DNA from: CAZSBB01 sp964605235
Lineage (GTDB): Bacteria; Planctomycetota; Phycisphaerae; Phycisphaerales; Phycisphaeraceae
Assembly: GCA_964605235.1 (NCBI GenBank)
Contig: CAZSBB010000024.1
Span: forward strand, 41,975 to 105,974
Length of the DNA: 64,000 nt
Direction of reading: 5' to 3'
Shown here: positions 53,809 through 62,045 of the stretch, one piece after another
How positions within the stretch are numbered: position 1 is the first letter of the stretch
Layout: every line of letters begins with the position of its first letter
Notes under the pieces: generated by a model
What the model was told of the DNA's origin: nothing
Databases searched by the model: none
What the model saw: only the letters and a program-made list of their open reading frames with translations
Made by a program: the position numbers and the translations under genes

Positions 53809-54525
53809 TCAGAACGCGAACAGGCCTTCAAGCACCTTGGTCAAAATGCCCTTCTTGGTGGCTTTGCGCAGCTCGCCACGGGTTTCTTTGGTCAGGTGCA
53901 GGTCGTACATCTGGGTGGACAGCACGGTGTTGTCGGCGGCGACGTCGTCCTTGCGGCAGACGCCGGTCAGCACGAGGGTGACCACCTCGCCGTCGCTGTC
54001 CATGGTTTTGCGGGCTTCGAGCACCAGCGTGCCGTTGGGCTTGATGTCGATGATGCGGGCGGTCAGGCGAGTGGTGAAGGTGTCGGTGCGCTTGGCGCTG
54101 CCGTCGCCGTCGAATTCCTTCTTGAACTTCACGCCGACCTTCGGGCCATCGGAAGTTTCACCGGGCTTGAGCCGGGCTTCGAGCAGGTCCGCCAGGTTGA
54201 AGTGGGGGAAATCGCTGATTTCGCCGTCGACTTTGGTTTCTTTGCTGGTGGAGAACTTGGTGCTGCTGTCGTTGGAGATCGACTCGCGGATGATGATGGT
54301 GACCAGATCGTGCAACTGGAACTTGCGCGGCTCGGGGATCGCCACGGCGGAAAAGCTCGCCTGGGCGACGCCCACCGACAACGTGCCGCGCTGGCCATCC
54401 CGGCTGACGGTCGGCGCCGCCGACGCCGTTTCCTGCGGCTGCAGATACAGCGAAGAACTCTGCCCATACAGCAGGTTCGTCAACAGGCTCAGCGCCAGCG
54501 CGATCGGGAAACCGGATCGAGTCAA
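53809..54525 (-). CDS. flgH: Flagellar L-ring protein FlgH
   Basis: A 238-residue outer-membrane ring protein. It has a hydrophobic N-terminal signal (FPIALALSLLTNLLYG) but no clear lipobox Cys, unlike enterobacterial FlgH. Conserved segments are HDLVTIIIRESISNDSSTKF, AKRTDTFTTRLTARIIDIKPNGTLVLEARKTM and LTGVCRKDDVAADNTVLSTQMYDL. The TTG start at 54525 is supported by a GGAGGT site five bases upstream and overlaps the flgA stop. Confidence 0.93.
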   Translation of the reverse strand: MTRSGFPIALALSLLTNLLYGQSSSLYLQPQETASAAPTVSRDGQRGTLSVGVAQASFSAVAIPEPRKFQLHDLVTIIIRESISNDSSTKFSTSKETKVDGEISDFPHFNLADLLEARLKPGETSDGPKVGVKFKKEFDGDGSAKRTDTFTTRLTARIIDIKPNGTLVLEARKTMDSDGEVVTLVLTGVCRKDDVAADNTVLSTQMYDLHLTKETRGELRKATKKGILTKVLEGLFAF

Positions 54526-55628
54526 TGCACACCTCCAGCGGGCGCTTCACTGGCGCCTTCAAGCACCACCTGCACCTCGCGGGCGCCGATGACTTTGGCC
54601 TGAAACAGGGAACGGGAACGATCATTGCGGACGTTGATGATCTGCCCGCGACTGCCGTCTTCTTCAGCGCGGCCGGTCATGCGGATCACCAGCCCGCCGC
54701 TGACGCATTGCACCGCCACGACTTCGCCGCGCTGCACCAGCACCGGCTCCTGCACGTCGGCGGCATAAACGACTTCGCCCGCGCGGACGCTGCGCTGGGC
54801 GAGTTGGCCGATGAGCTGCCGCAGCTCGGTGACGGGTTGGCCGCGGTCGGCGTCGAGGGTGACCGCCTGCACTTCCACATCGCCGGGGGCGATCGTCTGG
54901 CCGCGGCGCAGCGGGCGCGTCGCCACCGCCGCCAGGGTCTGCCGACTCACCTGCACATACAGCCGTTGCTCGCTGACCAGCGTGGTCCCCTGCCACTTGC
55001 GCACCGCCAGCGGCAGCCGGCCCAGGCGCGCGGTGCTCAGCGGCTCAAGTTCCCACCGGCCATCAAGCGCCGACTGCGACAGCAGCGCAGCATCGGCGGC
55101 GGCAAACGTGAGTTGCATTTCGCCGGCGTGATATTCCAGATGCTCGCGGAGATAGCGTTCAATCACCTGCTGCACGCTGATCACGCTGTTGAGCGCCACT
55201 GCCGCCTGCGGATTGGCGATCACCGGAGCGGGCGCGGGCGCGGGTTCGACGGACAGCAGCGCAGGTTGCACCACAGGCTCCGCGACTGGCTGCGCCACGG
55301 GCGCGGCCGGGGCGGGCGTGCCGCGCTGCACCTGGCAGACGCCAAAGCCGCTCAAGCTGACCCGGCCAAGGTTGGCGCCGGCGCCGCTGAGCTGACGTTG
55401 CAGTTGCACCAGCGTGACTTCCGTGGTTTTGTTGCCGGAGAAGGCGGCGATTTCCACGTTCGCCAGTTGCTCGGCATCCAGCCCGCGCAGGTCCGCCACA
55501 TCGCCCAGGCGAATGCGGTCGCCGCTGACGGTCGCCTGCTGCCGCAAGCGCACTTCGCCGGCCAGGGCGAAGGCGCTTTGCCCGAGGATCAGGGCCAGCA
55601 GCGTCAGGATGGCAGTGTGCTTACGCAT
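54522..55628 (-). CDS. flgA: Flagellar basal-body P-ring formation chaperone FlgA
   Basis: A 368-residue exported protein that helps assemble the P ring. N-terminal signal LTLLALILGQSAFALA, then GEVRLRQQATVSGDRIRLGDVADLRGL. The C-terminal SAF/FlgA domain has TRPLRRGQTIAPGDVEVQAVTLD, LRQLIGQLAQRSVRAGEVVYAADV and ISGGLVIRMTGRAEEDGSRGQIINVRN-type elements. It is longer than the usual FlgA (about 230), with an inserted Pro/Ala-rich middle. ATG 55628 or GTG 55637. Confidence 0.9.
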   Translation of the reverse strand: MRKHTAILTLLALILGQSAFALAGEVRLRQQATVSGDRIRLGDVADLRGLDAEQLANVEIAAFSGNKTTEVTLVQLQRQLSGAGANLGRVSLSGFGVCQVQRGTPAPAAPVAQPVAEPVVQPALLSVEPAPAPAPVIANPQAAVALNSVISVQQVIERYLREHLEYHAGEMQLTFAAADAALLSQSALDGRWELEPLSTARLGRLPLAVRKWQGTTLVSEQRLYVQVSRQTLAAVATRPLRRGQTIAPGDVEVQAVTLDADRGQPVTELRQLIGQLAQRSVRAGEVVYAADVQEPVLVQRGEVVAVQCVSGGLVIRMTGRAEEDGSRGQIINVRNDRSRSLFQAKVIGAREVQVVLEGASEAPAGGVH

Positions 55629-55649
55629 GGCTTTCACTTACCGGGGGAC

Positions 55650-56456
55650 TTAGAACCGGCGGAGATTGCTGATGACTTCCAGGGTCGCGTCGGCGGCCTG
55701 GATGGACTGGCTGTTCATTTCAAACGCGCGCTGGGCTTTGATCAGCTCGACGAGTTCGCGCACGGGATCGACGTTGGAGGATTCGAGCACACCCTGAATC
55801 ACGGTGCCGAGGTTGCCGCTGCCGGGCACATCCTCGATGGGCGGGCCGGAGGCGTCGGACTCGACGTAGATGTTGCCGCCGATGGCTTTGAGGCCGTGGG
55901 AGTTGACGAAGTTCGCCAGTTCGATCTGGCCGGCTTCCTGCAGCGCGGCCTCGCCGGGCAGCTTGTAGTAGACGGTGCCGTCTTCGCTGACGGAGATGTC
56001 CTCGGCATCGGTGGGCAGGGTGATGCCGGGTTCCAGGCGTGGGCCCGAGGCGTTGCCGAGCACGATGTCGCCTTCGCTGTTGACGAAGAAGTTGCCCGCG
56101 CGGGTGTAGCCGATCGCCGCTTCGCCGCGGTTGATGGCGACTTTGAAGAAGCCGTCGCCGTTGATCATGAGGTCGAGCGGGCGATCGGTGAGGACGGGGT
56201 TGCCGACGGTCAGGTCGAGCTGGGTGTTGCTCAGGCGGGTGCCCATGCCCACGAGCAGGCCGGCGGGGCGTTCATCGCCGTTGTCGTTTTCGACGCCGGG
56301 CTGCATTTTTTCCTGATAGAGCAGGTCTTCGAAGTTGGCGCGGGAGCCTTTGAAGCCGGTGGTGTTGACGTTCGCCAGGTTGTTGGCGATCACGTCGATG
56401 CTGGTGGACAGCGCCGAGAGTCCGGTGGCGGCGGAATGGAGGGCGATGACGGCCAT
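55650..56456 (-). CDS. flgG: Flagellar distal rod protein FlgG
   Basis: A 268-residue rod protein. LHSAATGLSALSTSIDVIANNLANVNTTGFKGSRANFEDLLYQ is the N-terminal rod motif and the C terminus LESSNVDPVRELVELIKAQRAFEMNSQSIQAADATLEVISNLRRF is diagnostic of FlgG. Length is typical. It lies between flgF and flgA with short gaps, ending 21 bp before flgA. Confidence 0.96.
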   Translation of the reverse strand: MAVIALHSAATGLSALSTSIDVIANNLANVNTTGFKGSRANFEDLLYQEKMQPGVENDNGDERPAGLLVGMGTRLSNTQLDLTVGNPVLTDRPLDLMINGDGFFKVAINRGEAAIGYTRAGNFFVNSEGDIVLGNASGPRLEPGITLPTDAEDISVSEDGTVYYKLPGEAALQEAGQIELANFVNSHGLKAIGGNIYVESDASGPPIEDVPGSGNLGTVIQGVLESSNVDPVRELVELIKAQRAFEMNSQSIQAADATLEVISNLRRF

Positions 56457-56473
56457 GGTGAGTTCGTCCTTGC

Positions 56474-57256
56474 TTAGGCGACGCGTCCGAGGGTGTTGAT
56501 CGCCTGCTGCATGAGCTGGTCGTGGTAACGGATGAGGTTGGCGTTGCCGGTGGCGGCCTTGGTGGCTTCGACGAGTTTCATCAGGGTCTGGACCGGATCA
56601 GCGCCGCTGGCTTCCACCGCGCCCTGGCGCACGGCAATGCGGTCGGCGGGGGTGCGCAGGTCGCCGCCGGTGCGCCAGGTGAAGAGGTTTTCGCCGTGTT
56701 TTTCGAGGCTGTCGAGATTCTGCACGCCGCTGACGCCCAGGCGATCGATGGTTTCGCCATCGACCAGCACCCGGCCGTCGGGGGACACGGCAAACACGCC
56801 GCGCCCGGGGACCTGGATGGGTTGATCCCGTTCGTTGAGCACCTTGCGGCCGGTGCCGACGCTGACGAGATAGCCTTCATCATTGCGGCTGAACCGGCCG
56901 TCACGGGTGAGGAAGACCGGGGGCTCGCCCTGCTCCGGTCGGCCGGCGATGTTGAAGAAGGTCTGCGGGTCTTCCAGCGCCAGGTCGTAGGGGTTGCCGG
57001 TCTGCGTAAAGGCGCCGGGGGCAAAGCTGATGCGCTGGGGTCCGGCGAGCACGCCGCCGCCGAGCCGTTCGAGCAGTTGGCCCGAGACATCGAAACCGTG
57101 GTTTTCCTCCACCGCTTCGGGGTCACGCTGCTGGAGCGTGGGCAGGTCCACCTTGAAGCCGACCGTTTCCACGTTTGCCAGGTTGTGGGCATAGATGTCC
57201 TGGCGGTACAGGTTGGTCAGCATGCCGGTGGCGGAAAGGTAGAGCCCGTAGTTCAC
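56474..57256 (-). CDS. flgF: Flagellar proximal rod protein FlgF
   Basis: A 260-residue flagellar basal-body rod protein. N terminus YGLYLSATGMLTNLYRQDIYAHNLANVETVGFKVDLPTLQQRDPE and C terminus VEASGADPVQTLMKLVEATKAATGNANLIRYHDQLMQQAINTLGRVA match the FlgF/FlgG group. Its place before flgG makes FlgF the best call. It starts inside the preceding small gene (ATGA overlap). Confidence 0.9.
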   Translation of the reverse strand: MNYGLYLSATGMLTNLYRQDIYAHNLANVETVGFKVDLPTLQQRDPEAVEENHGFDVSGQLLERLGGGVLAGPQRISFAPGAFTQTGNPYDLALEDPQTFFNIAGRPEQGEPPVFLTRDGRFSRNDEGYLVSVGTGRKVLNERDQPIQVPGRGVFAVSPDGRVLVDGETIDRLGVSGVQNLDSLEKHGENLFTWRTGGDLRTPADRIAVRQGAVEASGADPVQTLMKLVEATKAATGNANLIRYHDQLMQQAINTLGRVA

Positions 57257-57450
57257 GACCGGTGCTCCCGGACAGGCTTGACGAATCGGTTGGGGCGTGA
57301 CCCGCTGGCGGGGTGCTTGAGCGCGCCGTAGCGCATGGGGTTGATCTGCTGGCGGTGCAGTTGTTCCGCCAGATGCGCCAGGCGGACAAGGGTTTCCCCC
57401 AGGTGGGCGTCGCCGGAGCGCTTGAAGATGTCCAGAGGCTTACTTTCCAT
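57253..57450 (-). CDS. 65-residue protein at the head of the flagellar operon
   Basis: A small basic protein, no signal or membrane segment: MESKPLDIFKRSGDAHLGET, a helix LVRLAHLAEQLHRQQINP, and an Arg/Pro-rich tail. An AGGAG site lies ten bases ahead of ATG 57450 and its stop overlaps the flgF start (ATGA), so it is surely translated. It is the first gene after a sigma-54 promoter. No family recognised; a flagellar accessory role is inferred from place only. Confidence 0.7.
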   Translation of the reverse strand: MESKPLDIFKRSGDAHLGETLVRLAHLAEQLHRQQINPMRYGALKHPASGSRPNRFVKPVREHRS

Positions 57451-57514
57451 GAGCGGGACTCCTTTCCCGGGCCCGGACTGAGCAACCTGCGCAGCCTGCG
57501 CCCGTCTGGTGTAG

Positions 57515-57530
57515 GGCAAGGAGGATGCCA
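57515..57530 (-). promoter_or_regulatory. Sigma-54 promoter of the flagellar operon
   Basis: Minus-strand TGGCATCCTCCTTGCC matches the RpoN consensus TGGCAC-N5-TTGCW: GG and GC are exactly 10 bp apart. It lies 65 bp before the first gene of the operon. Needs an enhancer-binding protein such as FleQ/FlbD. Confidence 0.75.
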
Positions 57531-57656
57531 AAGGGGATATGAACACCGCTCACGCACTTGGCGCGTGCTGTGAAGTGCGTAAATGGCTGGATTTATGGAA
57601 GCTGGGGGCACGCCGCGCCAGGGGGTGCGCAAAGCTGGATGAGGCGGCGTCGAAAA

Positions 57657-57698
57657 TTGCGCAGCGCAAAGCGCAACGCCCCCGCGCAAGGGTTGCGC
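57657..57698. promoter_or_regulatory. GCGCAA/TTGCGC dyads upstream of the sigma-54 promoter
   Basis: Two dyads ttgcgc-N8-gcgcaa (57657-57676) and gcgcaa-ggg-ttgcgc (57684-57698) sit 130-180 bp upstream of the sigma-54 site, where enhancer-binding proteins usually bind. This use is inferred from place and symmetry. Confidence 0.4.
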
Positions 57699-57772
57699 GA
57701 ATGGGAGTTACACCGACAGATGCCAATCCAGGTGGTGACGAGTGGATCGTCAGAGGCGCGGGCAGAGCAATC

Positions 57773-57825
57773 GCGCGCGCACCGCGAGCCCGACCGGTGC
57801 GGCGTAGGGCTCGCTGTGCGCGCGC
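57773..57825. repeat. 19-bp hairpin downstream of the M42 peptidase gene
   Basis: gcgcgcgcaccgcgagccc (57773-57791) pairs with gggctcgctgtgcgcgcgc (57807-57825), 18 of 19 positions. There is no T tract on either side, so it may pause or end transcription from the peptidase gene in a factor-dependent way. Confidence 0.7.
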
Positions 57826-57857
57826 CTCAGTGAGCATGAAAACACGACGAGCGTCGT

Positions 57858-58973
57858 TCAGCCGTCGAGCATGTGCTTCCGCTGCTCGAACAGTTGCTCA
57901 AGGCGAACCTTCAACCCCGGCGACTGCTGGGCGTCATCGAGTTGACCGGCCACGGCCACCAGCAGCCGGACCAGATGGTCGAAGTCCGACACGCTGATCG
58001 TCTCGGCTTCGATCCTGCCCTTGACGTCATTCATGTTGTGGTAGTTGCCCAGCGGCAGACAGACGCACGTGGCGCAGTAGCCATACGACTGGAACACCGA
58101 CGCCTCGCAGGTGCCCCCGGGCATGAGCTTGCGCTGCCAGCGAAACGTGCTGTCCCGGCTGGCTTCGGCGCGGGCGATCTGGGCAATGCGATACGTCAGG
58201 TCCGGGTCGAACGTGCTGGTGTAATCCCCCACCCGGACAATCGGCCCACCGCCAATGGGCGACTCCGCAAAGCTCTTGGAATTCTCCAGACACACCAGGC
58301 GCGCCCCGCGCGGCAGCGACTTGGCTTTGCATGCCGCGATCGCCCCGATGAAACCCACTTCCTCCGCCCGCGTCAGCAGCACGCGCACGTCGCCGGCCAT
58401 CTTTTTGCTGATGCGGTCGTACGCTGCCAGCGCTGCCGTCACCCCCGCCACGTCATCGCAGCCGGGCGCGTGCAGGCGATCGCCGACGATTCGGCTTTCG
58501 CCCACATCCCACGTGAGCACATCCAGCGGCTTACCCACCACCGGCTGGTCAAACTTCACCCGCAACAGCTTAGCGCTGTCATTGGCGCCAAAGCCGGTGG
58601 ACTGGCGGCTGTCGAGCACTTCCATGATGCGCCCGCGCTGCGGCTTATCGTTCCCATGATGCAGACGCACGCGCGTGCGCGGGAAGTAACTGAGCTCCAC
58701 GCCGCCGCGGAATTCGGCGACCGCTTCCTTTTTCCCCGTGATTTCCCGCAGCACAAACGCCGGGTGGTCCATGTGGGCGGTGATGTACAGCGGGGTTTTG
58801 CTCTGCCGCTCTTTGTGCTTAAGCGTCAGGTTGCCGTAGCGGTCAGCCGTAAGCGTCAGATGCTTGCGCCGGGCGACATAGCGCTCGACCCACTGCACGA
58901 TGCGTCCTTCCTGCCCGGCGGCGGTGGGAAGGTTGGTCAGTTCCAATAGCCAGCGGTGCGCCTGCGTCGTCAT
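57858..58973 (-). CDS. M42-type (co-catalytic metallo) aminopeptidase
   Basis: A 371-residue two-metal peptidase of the M42/M20/M28 group (glutamyl aminopeptidase-like). Metal and catalytic residues are seen in ITAHMDHP (His and Asp), APGCDDVAGV (bridging Asp), TRAEEVGFIGA (Glu base and ligand) and LPLGNYHNMNDVKG (last His). Such enzymes trim peptides in the cytoplasm and form large oligomers. The gene is transcribed toward the flagellar operon but separated by 407 bp. It diverges from an ABC ATPase gene 112 bp away. Confidence 0.88.
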   Translation of the reverse strand: MTTQAHRWLLELTNLPTAAGQEGRIVQWVERYVARRKHLTLTADRYGNLTLKHKERQSKTPLYITAHMDHPAFVLREITGKKEAVAEFRGGVELSYFPRTRVRLHHGNDKPQRGRIMEVLDSRQSTGFGANDSAKLLRVKFDQPVVGKPLDVLTWDVGESRIVGDRLHAPGCDDVAGVTAALAAYDRISKKMAGDVRVLLTRAEEVGFIGAIAACKAKSLPRGARLVCLENSKSFAESPIGGGPIVRVGDYTSTFDPDLTYRIAQIARAEASRDSTFRWQRKLMPGGTCEASVFQSYGYCATCVCLPLGNYHNMNDVKGRIEAETISVSDFDHLVRLLVAVAGQLDDAQQSPGLKVRLEQLFEQRKHMLDG

Positions 58974-59085
58974 GGTGGGGGTACTCGCAGCAAGGGGATT
59001 TACGACAAGTTGGGCGGATCATGATACCGCCGCTCGACGTTGTTATGCTTTGCCCTGCACCAAGATCAGCAGGAGCTGTGACCGC

Positions 59086-59958
59086 GTGGACTGGGCCATT
59101 GAAACCGAAGACCTGCATGTGACCCGCGGAACCACCCAGGTGCTGCGCGGCATCAACTGCCAACTCCCGCGCGGCTCGTGCACCGCCATCCTCGGACCCA
59201 ACGGCTCGGGCAAAACCACCTTCACCCGCGCCGTCACCGGACAAACGTTCGTCACCCGCGGCACCGTCCGCGTGCTGGGCCAGACCATCGGCCAAACCGA
59301 TATCCGCAGCCTCCGCCAACGCATCGGCGTGGTCAATCCCACCACCGATGGCGCGGGCGTCCACGTTTCCGGCGCCACCGTCGACAGCGACCTGTCCGCC
59401 CACGAAGCCGTCTGCACCGGGTTCTTCGGCAGCATCGGGCTGTACGAACGTCCCACCGCTGAGCAACACGCCCGCGCCGATGCCGTGCTCGATCAAGTCG
59501 GCCTGCACCACCGCCGGGAGCTGCGCTTCGCCCTGCTGTCCACCGGCGAGCAGCGCCGCTGCCTCATCGCCCGCGCGCTGGTGCATCAACCCGAACTGCT
59601 GGTCCTCGACGAAGCCACCGCCGGCATGGATGTGCGCGGGCGCGAACAAGTCCTCGCCACCGTGCAGCAGATTCTCAAGCAACCCAATCCGCCCACCGTG
59701 CTGTTCATCACGCATCACGTGGAGGAACTTCCGCCCTCCACCAGTCTGGTGCTGCTGCTGCGCGATGGGCAGGTCATCGCCCAGGGTTCGCCGCGTCAGG
59801 TCATGACGCCCGAGTGGCTCACCCGTGTGTTCGACTGCAAAGTATTCGTCAAGCAACTGCACGGCCGGTACTGGTTGGAAGTGCTGCCCGAAGCCTGGCT
59901 GGACCTGTTGCGCGACGGCAAAGAATTGACTGCCCCCGCCCCCACCGAAAAAGGATGA
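59086..59958 (+). CDS. ABC-type ATPase, signature variant
   Basis: A 290-residue ATP-binding protein. Walker A is LGPNGSGKTT near residues 40-50, Walker B LLVLDEATAGMD near 180, and the H-loop is FITHHVEE. The ABC signature reads LLSTGEQRR in place of LSGGQ, a change that keeps the Ser and Gly. It resembles the ModF/iron-uptake type ATPases; no permease is adjacent, so it might be an orphan subunit or a regulator. GTG 59086 has AGGAG ten bases before. Its stop is followed closely by a cupin gene (5 bp to its ATG). Confidence 0.85.
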   Translation: MDWAIETEDLHVTRGTTQVLRGINCQLPRGSCTAILGPNGSGKTTFTRAVTGQTFVTRGTVRVLGQTIGQTDIRSLRQRIGVVNPTTDGAGVHVSGATVDSDLSAHEAVCTGFFGSIGLYERPTAEQHARADAVLDQVGLHHRRELRFALLSTGEQRRCLIARALVHQPELLVLDEATAGMDVRGREQVLATVQQILKQPNPPTVLFITHHVEELPPSTSLVLLLRDGQVIAQGSPRQVMTPEWLTRVFDCKVFVKQLHGRYWLEVLPEAWLDLLRDGKELTAPAPTEKG

Positions 59959-59963
59959 CCCCG

Positions 59964-60392
59964 ATGCAATACGTGTTCGACACCAGCAAGACCCAACGCT
60001 ATCGCTTCCCCACGCACACCAACGAGCTGGTCATGTGCCGCTCGCAGGGGCAGTGCTCGGAGGTGTTCATCGTGGTGCTGGAGCCCGGCGAAGCGCCGCC
60101 GATGCATCGCCATCCCGACACCGAGCAGATTTTCTTCATCACCGAAGGCCAGGGTCGGCTGGAACTGGGCGGCGAAAAGCAGCAGTTCGACGTGAAGCCC
60201 GGCGACTGCGTGCGCATTCCCGTCAACGCCGAGCATCGCATCCATTGCGTGGGCCAGAAACCGCTGCGCTACTTCGCGGTCGACTGTTTCCCCGGCGGCC
60301 GGCCGACTGACGAGCCGACGTGGGACGTGCACGCCCGCGCCAACTGCGACAAGTTCCAGTGGGACTATGACCAGGTGGTGGGCAAGAAGTAA
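59964..60392 (+). CDS. Cupin-domain protein
   Basis: A 142-residue cupin. Full metal ligands are seen: His48, His50, Glu54 in PPMHRHPDTEQIFFITEG (motif 1) and His91 in PVNAEHRIH (motif 2). It is probably a metal-binding enzyme or sensor. AAGGA nine bases before ATG 59964 supports this start over 59955. It is co-transcribed with the ABC ATPase. It differs from the cupin at 18537 in keeping all ligands. Confidence 0.85.
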   Translation: MQYVFDTSKTQRYRFPTHTNELVMCRSQGQCSEVFIVVLEPGEAPPMHRHPDTEQIFFITEGQGRLELGGEKQQFDVKPGDCVRIPVNAEHRIHCVGQKPLRYFAVDCFPGGRPTDEPTWDVHARANCDKFQWDYDQVVGKK

Positions 60393-60416
60393 GTCGCGCC
60401 GGGGGATAAGCCCGCA

Positions 60417-60923
60417 TCACGCGGAAACATCGGGCGTTTCCAACTGCACCAGCAGTTGCCGCAGCGCGTGTTCGACGTGCTCGCGTTCGCGTTGGGACAA
60501 GTGATCCACCACGGATTGCGCCTGATCAAACCGGGCGGCGATCGCGCGGTCAATCAACTGGCGGCCCTTGGCAGTCAGCTCAATCAGCACCCCCCGGCGG
60601 TCAGCGGGGTCAGGCAGCCGACGCACCAGCGCCAAGGCTTCGAGCCGATCAATGCGATTGGTCATCGCGCCCGAGGACAGCATCACTTCGCGCAGCAGTT
60701 GGGTGGGTGACAGTCGGTATGGCCGACCCAACCGCCGCAGCGTCGCCAACACATCAAATTGCCAGAGCGTCAGGCCGAACGGCTCCAGCGCCTGCTCCGC
60801 GCCCTGCTGCAACAGCAACGCCAGCCGCAACACCCGCCCGACCACGCCCATCGGGGCCGGGTCCAGCTCCGGACGTTCCGCACGCCATTGCGCCTGCAAC
60901 TGATCGATCAGGTCGGTTTGCAT
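60417..60923 (-). CDS. MarR-family transcriptional regulator
   Basis: A 168-residue winged-helix repressor. LTLWQFDVLATLRRLGRPYRLSPTQLLREVMLSSGAMTNRIDRLEALALVRRLPDPADRRGVLIELTAKG spans the helix-turn-helix and wing with the family's D-x-R-D-R-R-type wing signature. A dyad operator lies just upstream (60951-60976) between this gene and the divergent DUF3891 gene, so it likely represses both. ATG 60923 is used. Ligand unknown. Confidence 0.92.
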   Translation of the reverse strand: MQTDLIDQLQAQWRAERPELDPAPMGVVGRVLRLALLLQQGAEQALEPFGLTLWQFDVLATLRRLGRPYRLSPTQLLREVMLSSGAMTNRIDRLEALALVRRLPDPADRRGVLIELTAKGRQLIDRAIAARFDQAQSVVDHLSQREREHVEHALRQLLVQLETPDVSA

Positions 60924-60950
60924 GCACACAGGATATGGGCATTTATTTTT

Positions 60951-60976
60951 ATGTCAAGTATCTTGACATGAAGATA
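60951..60976. promoter_or_regulatory. MarR-type operator in a divergent promoter
   Basis: atgtcaag-tat-cttgacat is a perfect 8-3-8 palindrome, overlapping tatctt-gacatg-aagata. This A/T-rich dyad is similar in form to boxes bound by MarR-family repressors and sits between the MarR gene and the DUF3891 gene. Confidence 0.7.
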
Positions 60977-61038
60977 AATAGCCCTACCATTCCGTGACGC
61001 ACCGTGCCTGACTGATGACCCTTTGCTGGAGCCCGCCC

Positions 61039-62022
61039 ATGCTCAAGACCCCGGTTGAACAACACGTCTGGCTGATCCCGCAACACCAACACGCCCAGAT
61101 CAGCGGTTACCTGGCGGCGCACTGGGGCGGGGTCAACGGCTTCGCCCGGCCGGGGGCATTCCTTGCTGATGCTGCCCCCCATCGCGCCGCCAGTCTGCGT
61201 GATGAAGTGGTGCTGGGGATCGCCGAGCACGACAACGGCTGGTGGGAGACGGAAGCCATGCCGCGCTTCAGCGCCCGCGACGGCTTGCCGGTGGGCCTGG
61301 GCGAAGCGGCGGCTCCGTCACCAGCGAATGAATTTGACGCCTGGCGACAGGATGGGTTCGAGCGTTGGCGCTTGGGCATCGCGCGCCTGGCGACAAGGCA
61401 TCCCTATGCTGCGCTCCTGACCAGCCTGCATGCCTACTGGTTGTACGCGGTGACGTTCGAGGACCTGATGGCGGGTGAAGACGACAGCCGCCGCCATTTC
61501 ATTTTTGGCGCGCCCGAAGTGGCTGCGGGTCTGGCGAAAGACGCCGCGGCCGTGCGTCAATTCCTCGACGAGCAACAGCGTCGTCAGACGGAATTCATCG
61601 CCCGGGTTGAACGCGACCCCCGACTGGCGGGCGCTGTTGCCGACGCTCACTTGCGTCCCCATCTGCGGCTGCTGCAACTGCTCGATGCGTTGTCGCTGTT
61701 CCTCTCCATGAATGATCAGCGGGAACATCGCTTGCCGCATGTGCCGCGTGGGAGCTGGGCGGACCGGGTCACGCTGAACTGGCGGCGGGAGGATGAACTG
61801 ACCATTCGGCTGGACCCGTACCCCTTTGACCTCGACCCCCTGCCGGTGCCGCTGCCTGTGCGTTTGGCGCCGCGGCATGCGTCATGGGACCGCACCGCCC
61901 CGCTGACCCACCTGCACCGCCAACCCTTGGCTGTCATTCCGTGGCAACTGACCAGCGGAACTGCATCGATGCCAGCGCGACAAGCGGAAAAGCAGATGCA
62001 GGCAGCGGCTTGCGTAGACTGA
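61039..62022 (+). CDS. DUF3891 family protein
   Basis: A 327-residue cytoplasmic protein. Conserved features are VWLIPQHQHAQISGYLAAHWGG at the N terminus, EVVLGIAEHDNGWWE near 60-75, HPYAALLTSLHAYWLY near 120 and FIARVERDP near 180. It is helical with conserved His/Asp residues (EHDNGW), like a hydrolase of the HD type, but the family is uncharacterised. ATG 61039 is used (GGAG upstream). It diverges from the MarR gene and is its probable target. Confidence 0.75.
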   Translation: MLKTPVEQHVWLIPQHQHAQISGYLAAHWGGVNGFARPGAFLADAAPHRAASLRDEVVLGIAEHDNGWWETEAMPRFSARDGLPVGLGEAAAPSPANEFDAWRQDGFERWRLGIARLATRHPYAALLTSLHAYWLYAVTFEDLMAGEDDSRRHFIFGAPEVAAGLAKDAAAVRQFLDEQQRRQTEFIARVERDPRLAGAVADAHLRPHLRLLQLLDALSLFLSMNDQREHRLPHVPRGSWADRVTLNWRREDELTIRLDPYPFDLDPLPVPLPVRLAPRHASWDRTAPLTHLHRQPLAVIPWQLTSGTASMPARQAEKQMQAAACVD

Positions 62023-62045
62023 ACCGGGCTGCGCCGACCTCAGGC

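Larger units (their letters stand above)
57451..57857. other. 407-bp non-coding region
   Basis: Holds the flagellar operon's sigma-54 promoter, the GCGCAA dyads and a 19-bp hairpin. Open frames here have no resemblance to known proteins and I see no gene. Confidence 0.65.

Noticed and set aside
57550..57837. 95-codon frame upstream of the flagellar operon
   Set aside because: No ribosome-binding site, no resemblance to any family, and it runs over the GCGCAA dyads and hairpin.
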